Position numbers and translations under genes: made by a program | The notes under the pieces: generated by a model | The model's database searches: none | The model's input: the letters and a program-made list of their open reading frames with translations, nothing else | Told to the model about the DNA's origin: nothing | Assembly (NCBI GenBank): GCA_965220955.1 | Contig: CBDCRK010000032.1 | Span: forward strand, 1-64,000 | Origin: CBDCRK01 sp965220955 | GTDB taxonomy: Bacteria > Desulfobacterota > Binatia > Bin18 > CBDCRK01 | DNA: 64,000 bases | Direction: 5' to 3' | Shown here: one piece after another, positions 43,766 through 52,658 of the stretch | How the letters are laid out: each line of letters starts with the position of its first letter | Numbering within the stretch: the stretch's first letter is position 1

Positions 43766-44452
43766 TCACCAATACCCGTCATCAACAAAACTTACATATC
43801 TTCCCTTGCCAACAACAATATGATCAAGGACTTTCACCCCCATGACCTCTCCGACTTCGCGAAGCCTTCTGGTAATTTCCATGTCCTCCTGGCTCGGAGT
43901 CGGGTCTCCACTAGGATGATTGTGGATAAGAATCACGGCAGCCGCGGACTCACGGATGATGGGATTGAATACCTCACGGGGGTGGACAAGAGAGGAAGTC
44001 AGTGAGCCTTCGGATATTCTCACATCCTTGAGCTTACGGTTCTTTCCGTCCAGCAGCAAAACGTAAAACATCTCCTTTTTCTGATTGCCCAGGTGCTCAC
44101 GGTAGTGTTGGAAGACATCCTGGCTAGAGCGAAACAATTCCCCCTGCTGGATAGGCTCCTCAGCATAGCGCTTAGCAATCTCCAGGACGGCTTTAATCTG
44201 GGCGGCTTTAGCCGGACCAATGCCTTTGAGCGCTTGCAACTCCTGCGAGCTGGCTTGCTCAAGGTGGCGAAAGGTTTCGAACTGGGTCATTAATGCCCGG
44301 CCATGATCAAGCGCACTCTGACCCGTGCTGGCTTCCCCCGTACGCAGAATAATGGCCAGAAGCTCGGCATCGGAGAGGGTCTCGGCGCCTTTTTCCGAAA
44401 GTTTCTCCCTCGGTCGATCTGCTTCCGGCCATTGTTTGATTGTCTGCGCCAT
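43766..44452 (-). CDS. radC: RadC family protein (JAB/MPN domain)
   Basis: 228 aa, full length. N-terminal helix-hairpin-helix region (LQALKGIGPAKAAQIKAVLE, about 70-89) and C-terminal JAMM metalloprotein motif EVFNPIIRESAAAVILIHNH followed by PSGDPTPSQED (HxH-x7-S-x2-D). RadC proteins are frequent near accessory DNA and their in-vivo role is not settled. The first 75 bp recur in the same orientation at 51713-51787, on the far side of the toxin-antitoxin and restriction block. The last gene of this strand before the MaoC gene (25 bases). Confidence 0.92.
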   Translation of the reverse strand: MAQTIKQWPEADRPREKLSEKGAETLSDAELLAIILRTGEASTGQSALDHGRALMTQFETFRHLEQASSQELQALKGIGPAKAAQIKAVLEIAKRYAEEPIQQGELFRSSQDVFQHYREHLGNQKKEMFYVLLLDGKNRKLKDVRISEGSLTSSLVHPREVFNPIIRESAAAVILIHNHPSGDPTPSQEDMEITRRLREVGEVMGVKVLDHIVVGKGRYVSFVDDGYW

Positions 44453-44517
44453 AAGATAAAATTGTCTTGGCCGGTAGCCCCTCAGTCTCTCGTAGGAGAA
44501 TAGCGTGGAGAGCCTGG

Positions 44518-44772
44518 TTACTTCGGATGAGGCACGATATCAACGAGATGAACGAGATGATAGATATCACCCTCTATACGGAAGTAAAACCGCCAGCCAC
44601 CGTCTACACGGGCCTGCCAGATATCACGCACCTCGTCGTACTTCTTAGCATCAAGAGACCGGTGTCTGAGGTTTCTAAGGAGATAACCAAGCTGCTTGCC
44701 AAAATCGCGCTTGCCCCTGTCAGGTGCATCAATAAAGGATCGGGTGAACCGTTCTGAGAAAAGAACCCTCAT
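44518..44772 (-). CDS. RelE/ParE-type toxin
   Basis: 84 aa small basic protein of the RelE/ParE fold. It begins RVLFSERFTRSFIDAP, has a helical pair with FGKQLGYLLRNLRHRSLDAK, then the C-terminal sheet WQARVDGGWRFYFRIEGDIY and LVDIVPHPK. Positive residues in the sheet (Arg54, Arg60) are candidates for RNA or ribosome contact. Its ATG overlaps the antitoxin stop by 4 bases, giving antitoxin-then-toxin order. Confidence 0.8.
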   Translation of the reverse strand: MRVLFSERFTRSFIDAPDRGKRDFGKQLGYLLRNLRHRSLDAKKYDEVRDIWQARVDGGWRFYFRIEGDIYHLVHLVDIVPHPK

Positions 44773-45041
44773 CGAGCCTTAGCCTTAGCTCGGAGAGTTC
44801 GCATAGCCTCTTTGGCAGTCTTAAACGGACCCAGGACCCGACCTTTCTTAATATCTTCTAGCCCTTCACGGATTCGCTTCTCAATCTCTGGGTGCTTGTC
44901 AACGACAATCTTAGGTCTGAGAACAACGCCATCCTTACTGATTGTTGCCTCCACGAGGTCGCCAACCTGGATGCCCCAAGCTTCCCGTGCTTTCTTGGGG
45001 ATCGTTACCTGATATTTCGGTCCGACTTTTGTGAGTACCAT
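44769..45041 (-). CDS. AbrB/MazE-type antitoxin
   Basis: 90 aa. Swapped-hairpin AbrB domain at the N-terminus: TKVGPKYQVTIPKKAREAWG then VGDLVEATISKDGVVLRPK (about 4-45). The C-terminal half (KHPEIEKRIREGLEDIKKGR) is helical and would mask the toxin. First gene of the pair; it probably also represses its own promoter. Pairing an AbrB-type antitoxin with a RelE/ParE-type toxin rather than with MazF or PIN is a mixed combination. Confidence 0.8.
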   Translation of the reverse strand: MVLTKVGPKYQVTIPKKAREAWGIQVGDLVEATISKDGVVLRPKIVVDKHPEIEKRIREGLEDIKKGRVLGPFKTAKEAMRTLRAKAKAR

Positions 45042-45281
45042 AGGTTTAAATCCTTACTTTCTTAGTGTAAGGCAAGGAAAGGAAGGACGTCAAGGGGGAA
45101 GGGAGGAACTATGGAGTGTTGTCACCAAAAGGGTTGCAGTTAATCGGTACTCTCATTGGCTTTGTGGGCGTCCCTTTAGCTGGATTTCAGCACTAGCTGC
45201 TGACCTTACTGGAAGCAGGGCCTTGACCCCCTCTTACTTTGGGCCAAAATGGCGGGACCCACATTATACATAGGCAGGGTT

Positions 45282-45416
45282 ATGCAGTGGATTAAAGTCT
45301 TACATCTTGTGGGGCTCGTTCTGTGGATAGGAGGGTTTTTGCTGCTCACGCAGAACCTTCATCCCTACCTTTCCCCAAAACTCCCAACTCACCCCTTTAG
45401 GACTGCCTTAGGATGA
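45282..45416 (+). pseudogene. Membrane-protein N-terminal fragment
   Basis: 44 codons. Residues 2-24 (QWIKVLHLVGLVLWIGGFLL) are a first membrane helix like those of DUF4149/CopD- or HemJ-type proteins with a conserved His in LHL. After about 25 residues the similarity ends in an unrelated tail and TGA. Probably a truncated relic. Confidence 0.35.
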
Positions 45417-45583
45417 GAGATGGTGTCAATGGGGTGGTAGAGGTCGCCTTCGACTACCAAGGAAGCGACTTTTACAACTTCGGAGTGGTGCGCATCAGCG
45501 GTGAGGACCTGACCGCCGAAATCCATGACCAGGGGGAGTTGTACGTTTCTCCCTTCAAGTTCCCATGCCAGCATTGCTCGTAA
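45413..45583 (+). pseudogene. Possible C-terminal fragment of a PhoD-like phosphatase
   Basis: 56 codons from an ATG that overlaps the preceding stop (ATGA). VEVAFDYQGSDFYNFGVVRI and DLTAEIHDQGELYV resemble the C-terminal sheet of PhoD-like metallophosphatases. No catalytic part is present. The overlap with the preceding fragment is likely chance after deletion. Confidence 0.3.
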
Positions 45584-45867
45584 GCTACCGTATCAACCAG
45601 ACTTACCCGCGTCAAAGGAACAAAGCATACGGCAGATCGTAACACTAAGCCTGCCAGCACAGACTCGGCCATAAAGTTTTTTGGTGAGCTATCCCACCCT
45701 TGCGCTCAAGAGATCCAACATTGCAGTCTGGATCGGAGCCCGGTCTAGGGGAGAAGACGTCATTCCCCTGGATACAAAAAAGAAGGAAGGACAATGTCAA
45801 AGCGATTGAATCTCGATTGAGAGAAATTAGGCAAGTCTGACGTTTTCATGAAGGTCCTCTCTTTCTC

Positions 45868-45897
45868 TTGACCTCTGTAACGCACTAGAGGTAATGT
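45868..45897 (+). promoter_or_regulatory. Possible sigma-70 promoter of the restriction operon
   Basis: TTGACC at 45868-45873 and TAATGT at 45892-45897 with 18 bases between. The -10 box is weak (three of six consensus bases). It is the best candidate in the 110 bases before hsdR. Confidence 0.3.
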
Positions 45898-45974
45898 CTG
45901 TTTATCGCGGCGGAAGAGTTCAAGTTAGTGCTCCACGTGCCCGCTAGCGTACCTCCCTATTAGGGACCTTGGCT

Positions 45975-48371
45975 ATGGAAGGCTATCGTCAAATGACCGA
46001 AGCCAATACCTGCCGGAAATACGTTCTCCCCAAGTTGACAGCGGCGGGCTGGGACAACGAGCCCTACTCGTTTGCCGAGCAGAAGACTTTCACCGACGGG
46101 CGCATTATCGCTACAGGGAACTTGACTCATCGCCAACGGCAGAAACGGGCGGACTACCTGCTTCGCTATACTCGTGACTTTACGGTCGCTGTGGTTGAGG
46201 CGAAGGCTGCCTATAAATCTCCCGGCGATGGACTACAGCAGGCTAAAGATTACGCAGAGATCCTTGGCCTCAAGTTCGCCTACGCAACCAATGGACACAA
46301 CATCATAGAGTTTGACTACCTGACCGGCCAGGAACAAGAACTTGCTTCCTTTCCCACACCAGACGAACTCTGGGCTCGTCTACAAAAAGCCCAGAATTTG
46401 ACCGACGAAGCGACGAGTCGGTTGCTCACACCATCTTATCACCTCAGTGACAAGAGCCCACGTTACTACCAAGAGATTGCCATTAACCGCACGGTGCAGG
46501 CCATCCTCCAGGGGAAACGGCGTATTCTGCTGACTATGGCCACCGGGACTGGTAAGACCATAGTGGCCTTCCAGATTTGCTGGAAGCTGTGGAATACCCG
46601 CTGGAACACAACTGGCGAGTATCGCCGCCCCAAGATCCTGTATCTGGCTGACCGGAACATTCTGATTGATGATCCAAAAGATAAGATCTTCACTCCGATG
46701 GGTGACGCCCGCTGGAAGATCGAGAATGGCGAGGTTAACAAAGGCCGCGAGATGTACTTTGCCATCTACCAGGCCATAGCCAAGGACGAACGCCGCCCTG
46801 GTCTCTACAAGGAATATGCGCCGGACTTTTTTGACCTGATTATTGTAGATGAGTGTCATCGTGGCAGCGCCCGCGACGAGAGCAATTGGCGGGAGATTCT
46901 CCAATACTTTAAACCGGCCTACCAGTTGGGCATGACGGCAACGCCACTCCGCCAAGACAACAAGGACACCTACCGCTACTTTGGCAATCCGATCTACCAA
47001 TATAGCCTCAAGCAGGGAATCGAAGATGGCTTTCTGGCCCCTTACCGTGTCCATCGGGTCGTCACCTCGTGGGACGCTGCCGGGTGGCGTCCTAGCCAGG
47101 GTGATCTTGATCGGTATGGCCGCGAGATTCCTGACGAAGCGTATCAGACCAAGGATTTCGAGCGGGTGGTGGCCTTACGTGCTCGCACACGGGCGATTGC
47201 CCGCCATCTGACTGACTTCCTCAAGAAGACCGACCGCTTCGCCAAAACGATCGTTTTTTGTGTAGATCAAGATCATGCTGATGAGATGCGCCGAGCGCTG
47301 AACAACCTCAACACTGATCTTGTTCAGCAGTACCCGGACTACTCCTGTCGAGTAACCGCTGTCGAAGGGCAAATCGGTCGTGGCCATCTGAGCCGATTCC
47401 AAGAGCTGGAGACAAAAACACCAGTAATCTTGACCACTTCCCAGCTGCTGACAACGGGTGTTGATGCCCCGATGTGTAAGAACATCATCCTGGCTCGTGT
47501 GATCAACTCCATGACGGACTTCAAACAGATTATTGGCCGGGGTACCCGCGTGCGGGATGACTACGGCAAGCTCTACTTCAACATCCTCGACTATACTGGC
47601 TCGGCCACCCGTCTTTTTGCTGACCCTAACTTTGATGGTGAGCCAGCCCTTGTCTCTGAAGTAGAGATAGATGATGAAGGTGTGCCGATCCCTTATAGCG
47701 AAAAGATCGAAGCGCCTGAGCCTGAATCATACCTAGAAGCAGGGGAAGATGAGACAGACGCTGATCATCCACGTGTATCCGAGGATTCGGTAACCGAACG
47801 CCGCAAATACTACTTTGATGGGGGCCAGGTCGAAATCGCTGCGCACCTGGTTTACGATCTGGATCCAGATGGCAAGCAGCTCCGCGTTGTCAAGTTTACG
47901 GACTATGCTGCCGAGAAGGTGCGCACGTTTGCCCCTTCGGCGGTGGAGCTGCGTCGGAGGTGGGTTGACCCGGAGCAGCGATCAGAGATCATCACCATGC
48001 TTGAAGAACGCGGGATTAACTTCGAAGGACTCGCGGCTGCCACCCAACAGCCTGGTGCTGATCCCTTTGACCTTCTCTGTCATGTGGCCTTTAATGCACC
48101 GCTCCGCACCCGCCGTGAGCGGGCTAACCGGTTGCGCCGGGAGAAGAAGGATTTCTTCGATCAGTATGGTCCTCAGGCCAGAGACATCCTCAATGACCTC
48201 CTAGACAAATATGCTGAACATGGCACGGCGCAGTTTGTTATCCCCGATGCACTAAAAGTTCCTCCGATCTCGGAACATGGGAACGTAATAGAGATCGCGG
48301 GCTTTTTTGGCGGAGCGGAGAAACTGCGGAAAGCCGTCAACGAACTCCAGACTCTTCTGTATGCGGCCTAG
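45975..48371 (+). CDS. hsdR: Type I restriction enzyme R subunit
   Basis: About 798 aa, compact HsdR. N-terminal PD-(D/E)xK nuclease domain: KRADYLLRYTRDFTVAVVEA with the Asp and Glu-x-Lys of EAK (about 55-78). SF2 translocase: TMATGTGKTIVAFQI (Walker A, about 182-196), VDECHRGSARDESNW (DEAH-like box DECH), GMTATPLR (motif III), and IIGRGTRVRDDYGK (motif VI). The C-terminal coupling domain follows. ATG 45975 has GGGA upstream; an ATG at 45993 with GGAAGG upstream is an alternative, and TTG 45969 opens the frame. First gene of hsdRMS. Confidence 0.92.
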   Translation: MEGYRQMTEANTCRKYVLPKLTAAGWDNEPYSFAEQKTFTDGRIIATGNLTHRQRQKRADYLLRYTRDFTVAVVEAKAAYKSPGDGLQQAKDYAEILGLKFAYATNGHNIIEFDYLTGQEQELASFPTPDELWARLQKAQNLTDEATSRLLTPSYHLSDKSPRYYQEIAINRTVQAILQGKRRILLTMATGTGKTIVAFQICWKLWNTRWNTTGEYRRPKILYLADRNILIDDPKDKIFTPMGDARWKIENGEVNKGREMYFAIYQAIAKDERRPGLYKEYAPDFFDLIIVDECHRGSARDESNWREILQYFKPAYQLGMTATPLRQDNKDTYRYFGNPIYQYSLKQGIEDGFLAPYRVHRVVTSWDAAGWRPSQGDLDRYGREIPDEAYQTKDFERVVALRARTRAIARHLTDFLKKTDRFAKTIVFCVDQDHADEMRRALNNLNTDLVQQYPDYSCRVTAVEGQIGRGHLSRFQELETKTPVILTTSQLLTTGVDAPMCKNIILARVINSMTDFKQIIGRGTRVRDDYGKLYFNILDYTGSATRLFADPNFDGEPALVSEVEIDDEGVPIPYSEKIEAPEPESYLEAGEDETDADHPRVSEDSVTERRKYYFDGGQVEIAAHLVYDLDPDGKQLRVVKFTDYAAEKVRTFAPSAVELRRRWVDPEQRSEIITMLEERGINFEGLAAATQQPGADPFDLLCHVAFNAPLRTRRERANRLRREKKDFFDQYGPQARDILNDLLDKYAEHGTAQFVIPDALKVPPISEHGNVIEIAGFFGGAEKLRKAVNELQTLLYAA

Positions 48372-48386
48372 GGATCGGATCTGCAC

Positions 48387-50013
48387 ATGGCACGAACAAA
48401 AAAGAATGCCCAACAGCTACACCTGATAGACTCCGCCACTAAAGAGTGGCAAGCAAGGCGCAAGCAAAAAAGAATCAGCAGCCCCTCCACTACTGCGCAG
48501 CAACTGGGCAGCATTATCAAATCCGCACGTGACATCATGCGCAAGGACAAAGGGCTTAACGGTGACCTCGACCGCCTACCCATGCTCACCTGGATCATGT
48601 TTCTCAAATTCCTTGATGACATGGAGCAGATCCGCGAGGAAGAAGCGGTTCTTGCTGGCAGGAAGTCCCGCCCGGCCATCGAACCCCCTTATCGGTGGCA
48701 GGATTGGGCAGCCCAAGAAGCAGGCATTACCGGAGATGAATTGATTGCGTTCATCAACAACGACGAAGCCGTACGTCCGGATGGTACGCGAGATGCTGGC
48801 TTGTTTGCCTACCTGCGAGGTCTGCAAAGCGCTAACGGCGGTGATCGTCGAGACGTGATCGCCACTGTCTTCAGGGGCACAATCAACCGTATGATCAACG
48901 GCTACCTTCTGCGGGACATAGTCAACAAGGTGAATGGCATCCACTTCACTTCCTCAGACGAGATCCACACTCTCGGCCATCTGTATGAGTCAATGCTTAA
49001 GGAAATGCGCGACACTGCCGGTGACTCGGGTGAGTTCTATACTCCACGCCCAGTGATTCGCTTTATGGTCGAAGTGATTAATCCTCGCCTCGGCGAGACC
49101 GTGCTTGACCCGGCCTGTGGTACCGGCGGCTTTCTTGTTGAGGCATACAACCACCTGGAAAAACAGTGTAAGACTGTTCAGGATCGCTACGTTCTGCAAA
49201 CATGTACTTTTTCTGGCGGCGAGGCGAAGTCTTTGCCCTATCTTCTGGCGCAAATGAACCTGCTCTTGCACGGGCTTGAATCACCACAAGATTGATCCTG
49301 GCAATAGCCTACGCTTTCCTCTCAAGGAGATTGGTGACAAGGACCGTGTAGACATTATTCTGACAAACCCACCTTTTGGTGGTGAGGAAGAACGCGGCAT
49401 TCTTGGTAACTTCCCCGAGGACAAGCAGACCTCAGAAACGGCCCTGCTCTTCTTGCAGCTCATTATGCGCAAGCTCAGACGCCAGCCAAAACCAGGTCGC
49501 GCCGGTCTCGTTGTGCCCAATGGCACTTTGTTCGGGGATGGTGTCTGTGCCCGTATCAAGGAAGAATTGCTCAAGGAGTTTAATCTCCACACCATCGTGC
49601 GCCTGCCCAACGGTGTTTTTGCTCCTTATACGAGTATTCCTACCAACTTGCTCTTCTTCGATCGGTCTGGGCCAACTCAGGAGATCTGGTACTACGAGCA
49701 ACCGCCGCCTGAAGGTCGGAAGCAATACACGAAGACTCAGCCCCTTCAGTATGAAGAGTTTGCGCCTTGTTTAGCATGGTGGAAGAAGCGGGAAGAGAAC
49801 GAGCGAGCCTGGAAAGTATCAGTCGATGATGTACTGAAGTACGATGAAAACGGCAGCTTGGTGTCAGCCAATCTCGACATTAAGAATCCTCGCGGCAAGC
49901 AAGACTTTGAACACCTGCCACCCGAGCAACTGGTTGATGACATCCTCAAGAAAGAACAGCGCATTGCAGAGATTATGGTGGAGATTAAGCAGATGCTGAC
50001 AAGGGTGGGGTGA
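48387..50013 (+). pseudogene. hsdM: Type I restriction methylase M subunit, frameshifted
   Basis: Two frames make one HsdM. Frame 1 (48387-49295) holds the N-terminal helical domain and motif I, LDPACGTGGFLVEAY, then ends ...MNLLLHGLES. Frame 2 (49276-50013) resumes IDPGNSLRFPLKEIGDKDRV and holds the catalytic NPPFGGEEE motif and the C-terminus. Deleting one base in CACCACAAG near 49285 would restore LHGLESPKIDPGN. The rest is full length and both catalytic motifs are intact. ATG 48387 is 15 bases after hsdR; TGA 50011-50013 overlaps the hsdS start. Confidence 0.85.
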
Positions 50014-51203
50014 TGGGCGAGATTTGGCCGATGGTACCGCTGGGGGAGGTAATAAGCCACCGAAAAGATTGCATCCAGATTAGCGATTTGGAAACTTATA
50101 AGCGGTGCCGTGTTCAACTACATGCCAAGGGAGTGGTCCTGCGTGACATCGTTTCTGGGGCAGAGATCAAAACGAAAGAGCAACAAGTTTGTCATGCCGG
50201 TGAGTTTCTTGTTGCCGAGATCGATGCGAAGGTTGGTGGCTTTGGAATTGTGCCCGAAGACTTGGATGGAGCAATCGTCAGTAGTCACTACTTTCTATTC
50301 GTTACCAATGAGGCGCGTTTGGATCAGCGCTTTTTGGATTTCTTCATACGCACTCCAGCTTTTCGTGAACAGGTTTCTGCTCAGGGATCAACTAACTACG
50401 CAGCCATTCGACCGAGGCATGTGCTCGGTTATGAAATCCCCCTTCCTCCGCTCGAAGAGCAGCGGCGAATTGTGACACGGATAGAGGAACTGGCCGCCAA
50501 GATCGAGGAGGCGCGGGGGCTGCGGCGGCAGGCGGTCGAGGAATTGGAAGCAATTGTCAGATCTATGACTGTTTCAGCATTGGAGAGCTTATCTGATGCT
50601 GCATATGCCACTATAGAGAGCCTAGCCGAGGTGCGTGGCGGTATCCAGAAGGGTCCTCACCGAACACCGGGAAACAACCCAGTTCGTTACCTCACAGTTG
50701 CACACGTACATCGCAATCATATCTCCTTATCCGATCCTCGTTTTTTCGAGGTAAATCCAGAGGAACTAAACCGATGGAGGCTAGAGTCTGGTGACGTTCT
50801 TATTATTGAGGGAAATGGCAGCGCAGATCAGATTGGCAGAACGGCTCTTTTTCGGGGTGAGATAGAAAACTGTGTCCATCAAAACCATGTGATCCGTATC
50901 CGGCCAGACCAAGGGCGGATCGATCCAGAGTTCTTAAACGTTTATCTGAATAGCCCGCTAGGTCAAGATGAGGTGCAGTCACGCAGTCGAACGACTAGTG
51001 GGTTACGAAGCTTAAGTGTAGGTCGGATCAAACAGATAACTATTCCTGTTCCACCTCTTCCCAATCAACGCCGCATCGTGGCCTACCTGGACGAATTACA
51101 GGCAAAGGTAGATTCGCTGAAGCGCCTTCAGGCTGAGACCGCCGCTGAGCTTAACGCTCTACTGCCCTCTGTTCTGGATAAAGCGTTCAGGGGGGAATTA
51201 TAG
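50013..51203 (+). CDS. hsdS: Type I restriction specificity subunit S
   Basis: 396 aa with two target-recognition domains, each followed by a long helix: first TRD about 1-150 closing with EIPLPPLEEQRRIVTRIEEL, second TRD about 195-350 closing with TIPVPPLPNQRRIVAYLDEL. This symmetric layout recognises a bipartite DNA site. The two conserved LPPxxxQRRIV repeats are intact. ATG 50013 overlaps the hsdM stop by one base; GTG 50010 is an alternative. No recombinase gene or second hsdS is nearby, so specificity switching is not suggested. Confidence 0.9.
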   Translation: MGEIWPMVPLGEVISHRKDCIQISDLETYKRCRVQLHAKGVVLRDIVSGAEIKTKEQQVCHAGEFLVAEIDAKVGGFGIVPEDLDGAIVSSHYFLFVTNEARLDQRFLDFFIRTPAFREQVSAQGSTNYAAIRPRHVLGYEIPLPPLEEQRRIVTRIEELAAKIEEARGLRRQAVEELEAIVRSMTVSALESLSDAAYATIESLAEVRGGIQKGPHRTPGNNPVRYLTVAHVHRNHISLSDPRFFEVNPEELNRWRLESGDVLIIEGNGSADQIGRTALFRGEIENCVHQNHVIRIRPDQGRIDPEFLNVYLNSPLGQDEVQSRSRTTSGLRSLSVGRIKQITIPVPPLPNQRRIVAYLDELQAKVDSLKRLQAETAAELNALLPSVLDKAFRGEL

Positions 51204-51550
51204 TTAGTGCCTACCTCCGCGACCTGGAAGGAAAAGGGGTCGGGAGTATTTTTCTTGACCTATGGCTATATCAAACCCAGCCTAAGACCTTGAACCTGGG
51301 ACTTGACATCCACATAGCAGCAGACTGTTGAAGCATGAGAAACCCTTTTCAAGTAGTCTCCACCAGAGGTGAGGAACTTAGCACCTTCCATATCCCATCG
51401 ATTGGACTGTTCATAGCCTGCTTTGCTCGTGCTTTGTGAGGGGGCTCCCGCGAGGGGGAAGACGATCTTACTTCAGAACCGACCAGAACCAGCTTTTATA
51501 AGACCCTAATGAAGCTTGCTTACAGTTTTTCGAGGAGGGGGAGGAGACGT
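51204..51550. other. Gene-free region after hsdS
   Basis: I see no gene in these 347 bases. A stretch at 51231-51260 (GGAAAAGGGGTCGGGAGTAT and on) recalls sequences that flank REP-associated or IS200-like elements, from memory only. No clear terminator for hsdRMS is present. Confidence 0.4.
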
Positions 51551-51787
51551 TCACTGATTTCTGAGGTTTCGTTTGCCTCTGCGCTTCAATTCACGGATCA
51601 CTCCATCATGATCATCCCCTCTTCCTGTCGGCTCCCAGCCCTTTTTCATAAGTCTCTGTACAGCAAGGAGATGAGCAGCATAATAAACTCGGCTTATCAC
51701 GGTTCGAAAATTTGTCTCAACGCCTTTGTCCAAAAGCTCCTCCCTGGGTCGATCTGATTCCGGCCATTGTTTGATTGTCTGCGCCAT
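51551..51787 (-). pseudogene. Chimera: radC 5' end fused to a HEPN-like fragment
   Basis: 78 codons from ATG 51787. The first 25 (AQTIKQWPESDRPREELLDK...) are the start of RadC and differ from the intact gene at 44452 in 9 of 75 bases. Directly after GVET the frame reads NFRTVISRVYYAAHLLAVQR then GWEPTGRGDDHDGVI, the pattern of UPF0332-type HEPN domains (R-x4-6-YYAA motif), and ends without the second half. In the next frame a few more residues (EISERLLPLLEKL) look like the missing end. The ATG lies 10 bases after the stop of the upstream dehydrogenase gene. Confidence 0.65.
51713..51787 (-). repeat. 75-bp direct repeat of the radC 5' end
   Basis: 66 of 75 bases identical to 44378-44452, same orientation. 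Similarity begins exactly at the ATG and stops after codon 25. The copies bracket 7.3 kb of accessory DNA. Confidence 0.85.
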
Positions 51788-51796
51788 AGAGTCAGC

Positions 51797-52642
51797 CTAT
51801 TCGTTCCCAAGCAAAGAGGTGGCCACTTCTTCAACAGACGGCGGAAGTGGGGCATCCTTATAATGGGCCATGCGCAGATAAAGCTCGGCCGCCGCACCAT
51901 GGAAGCCGCTGGGCAGTCCGGCCGAGGCAAAGGTGGCGGCGATCTCGTTCATCTCACCAACAAAGCGCCACGCCTTCCGTGAGGTAGAGCGCACCGCCTC
52001 TTGCGAACGTGCCGGTAGGTCTGGGAGCGATTGTTCCCACTCGCGTAACAATGCGTTGTCCACTCCCTCGTGGATGGCAAGGGTTCGAATCGCCACAAGC
52101 AGTGCTGCGGTTCCCTTAGTGTATGAGGCAAAGGCCATCTTCAGGGCAGACGCGGCTCCCGGTGGACCATCGAGCACAATAGCTTCGAGAGGTCCCTGCG
52201 CGAAAAACGCAGCCATGCGCTCTGCCTCACTTCCAGAGAGATAGAGACGCGTGCTGCCACGAGTGTGCGCGGGAGGACCAATAATACCCCCGTCAACGAA
52301 AGTAGCTCCTGCCTCTTCAACAACCCGACCGATCTCGCGGGCAGTCGCTGGTGAGACCGCATTGGCGTCCACATAGGTTCCCGCAAAGCCAAGCTTTGCC
52401 ACCGTATGGGCTACGTCTGCGGCCACGTGGGGGGGACACACGCTGAGTAGCACATGACTCTGCTCTACCAGCGACTCGAGCGAGTGAACATCATCAAGAC
52501 CGGCCGCCGCTGCCCGTGTACATGTCTCTGGACTGCGGCCGTCCGACGTCCAGATTACATGGGCACCATTGGCACGCGCCGCCGCCCCAACAGTAGCCCC
52601 CATTTCACCCGGATGAAGCAGTCCGATCCTCAAGTCCGCCAT
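51797..52642 (-). CDS. NAD(P)-binding 6-phosphogluconate dehydrogenase-like oxidoreductase (DUF1932 type)
   Basis: 281 aa beta-hydroxyacid-dehydrogenase-like protein. N-terminal Rossmann motif RIGLLHPGEMGATVGAAARA (G-x-x-x-x-G form, about 4-23), then DANAVSPATAREI and DGGIIGPPAHTRGSTRLYLS with the substrate-binding Gly/Ser, and a C-terminal helical DUF1932-like domain starting LKMAFASYTKGTAALL with the catalytic Lys. ATG 52642 follows AAAGGAG with spacing six; the frame is open to 52681. Substrate unknown. It runs into the radC-chimera ATG after 9 bases. Confidence 0.87.
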   Translation of the reverse strand: MADLRIGLLHPGEMGATVGAAARANGAHVIWTSDGRSPETCTRAAAAGLDDVHSLESLVEQSHVLLSVCPPHVAADVAHTVAKLGFAGTYVDANAVSPATAREIGRVVEEAGATFVDGGIIGPPAHTRGSTRLYLSGSEAERMAAFFAQGPLEAIVLDGPPGAASALKMAFASYTKGTAALLVAIRTLAIHEGVDNALLREWEQSLPDLPARSQEAVRSTSRKAWRFVGEMNEIAATFASAGLPSGFHGAAAELYLRMAHYKDAPLPPSVEEVATSLLGNE

Positions 52643-52658
52643 ATAGGCTCCTTTCCCA

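Larger units (their letters stand above)
45042..45974 (+). other. Gene-poor region before hsdR with relics and a possible promoter
   Basis: This 930-base stretch has no intact gene on either strand that I can support. It contains two consecutive fragments, at 45282-45416 and 45413-45583, and a weak stem AGGGGA/TCCCCT near 45740-45760. A promoter-like pair lies before hsdR. Gene remnants between a toxin-antitoxin pair and a restriction system suit a region of repeated insertion and loss. Confidence 0.5.

Noticed and set aside
50013..51203. Possible specificity-switching hsdS locus
   Set aside because: There is one hsdS, no inverted partial copy and no recombinase gene nearby.
52080..52105. 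GGTTCGAATCGCC, resembling a tRNA T-arm
   Set aside because: It lies inside the conserved dehydrogenase coding region and no acceptor or anticodon stem can be placed around it.
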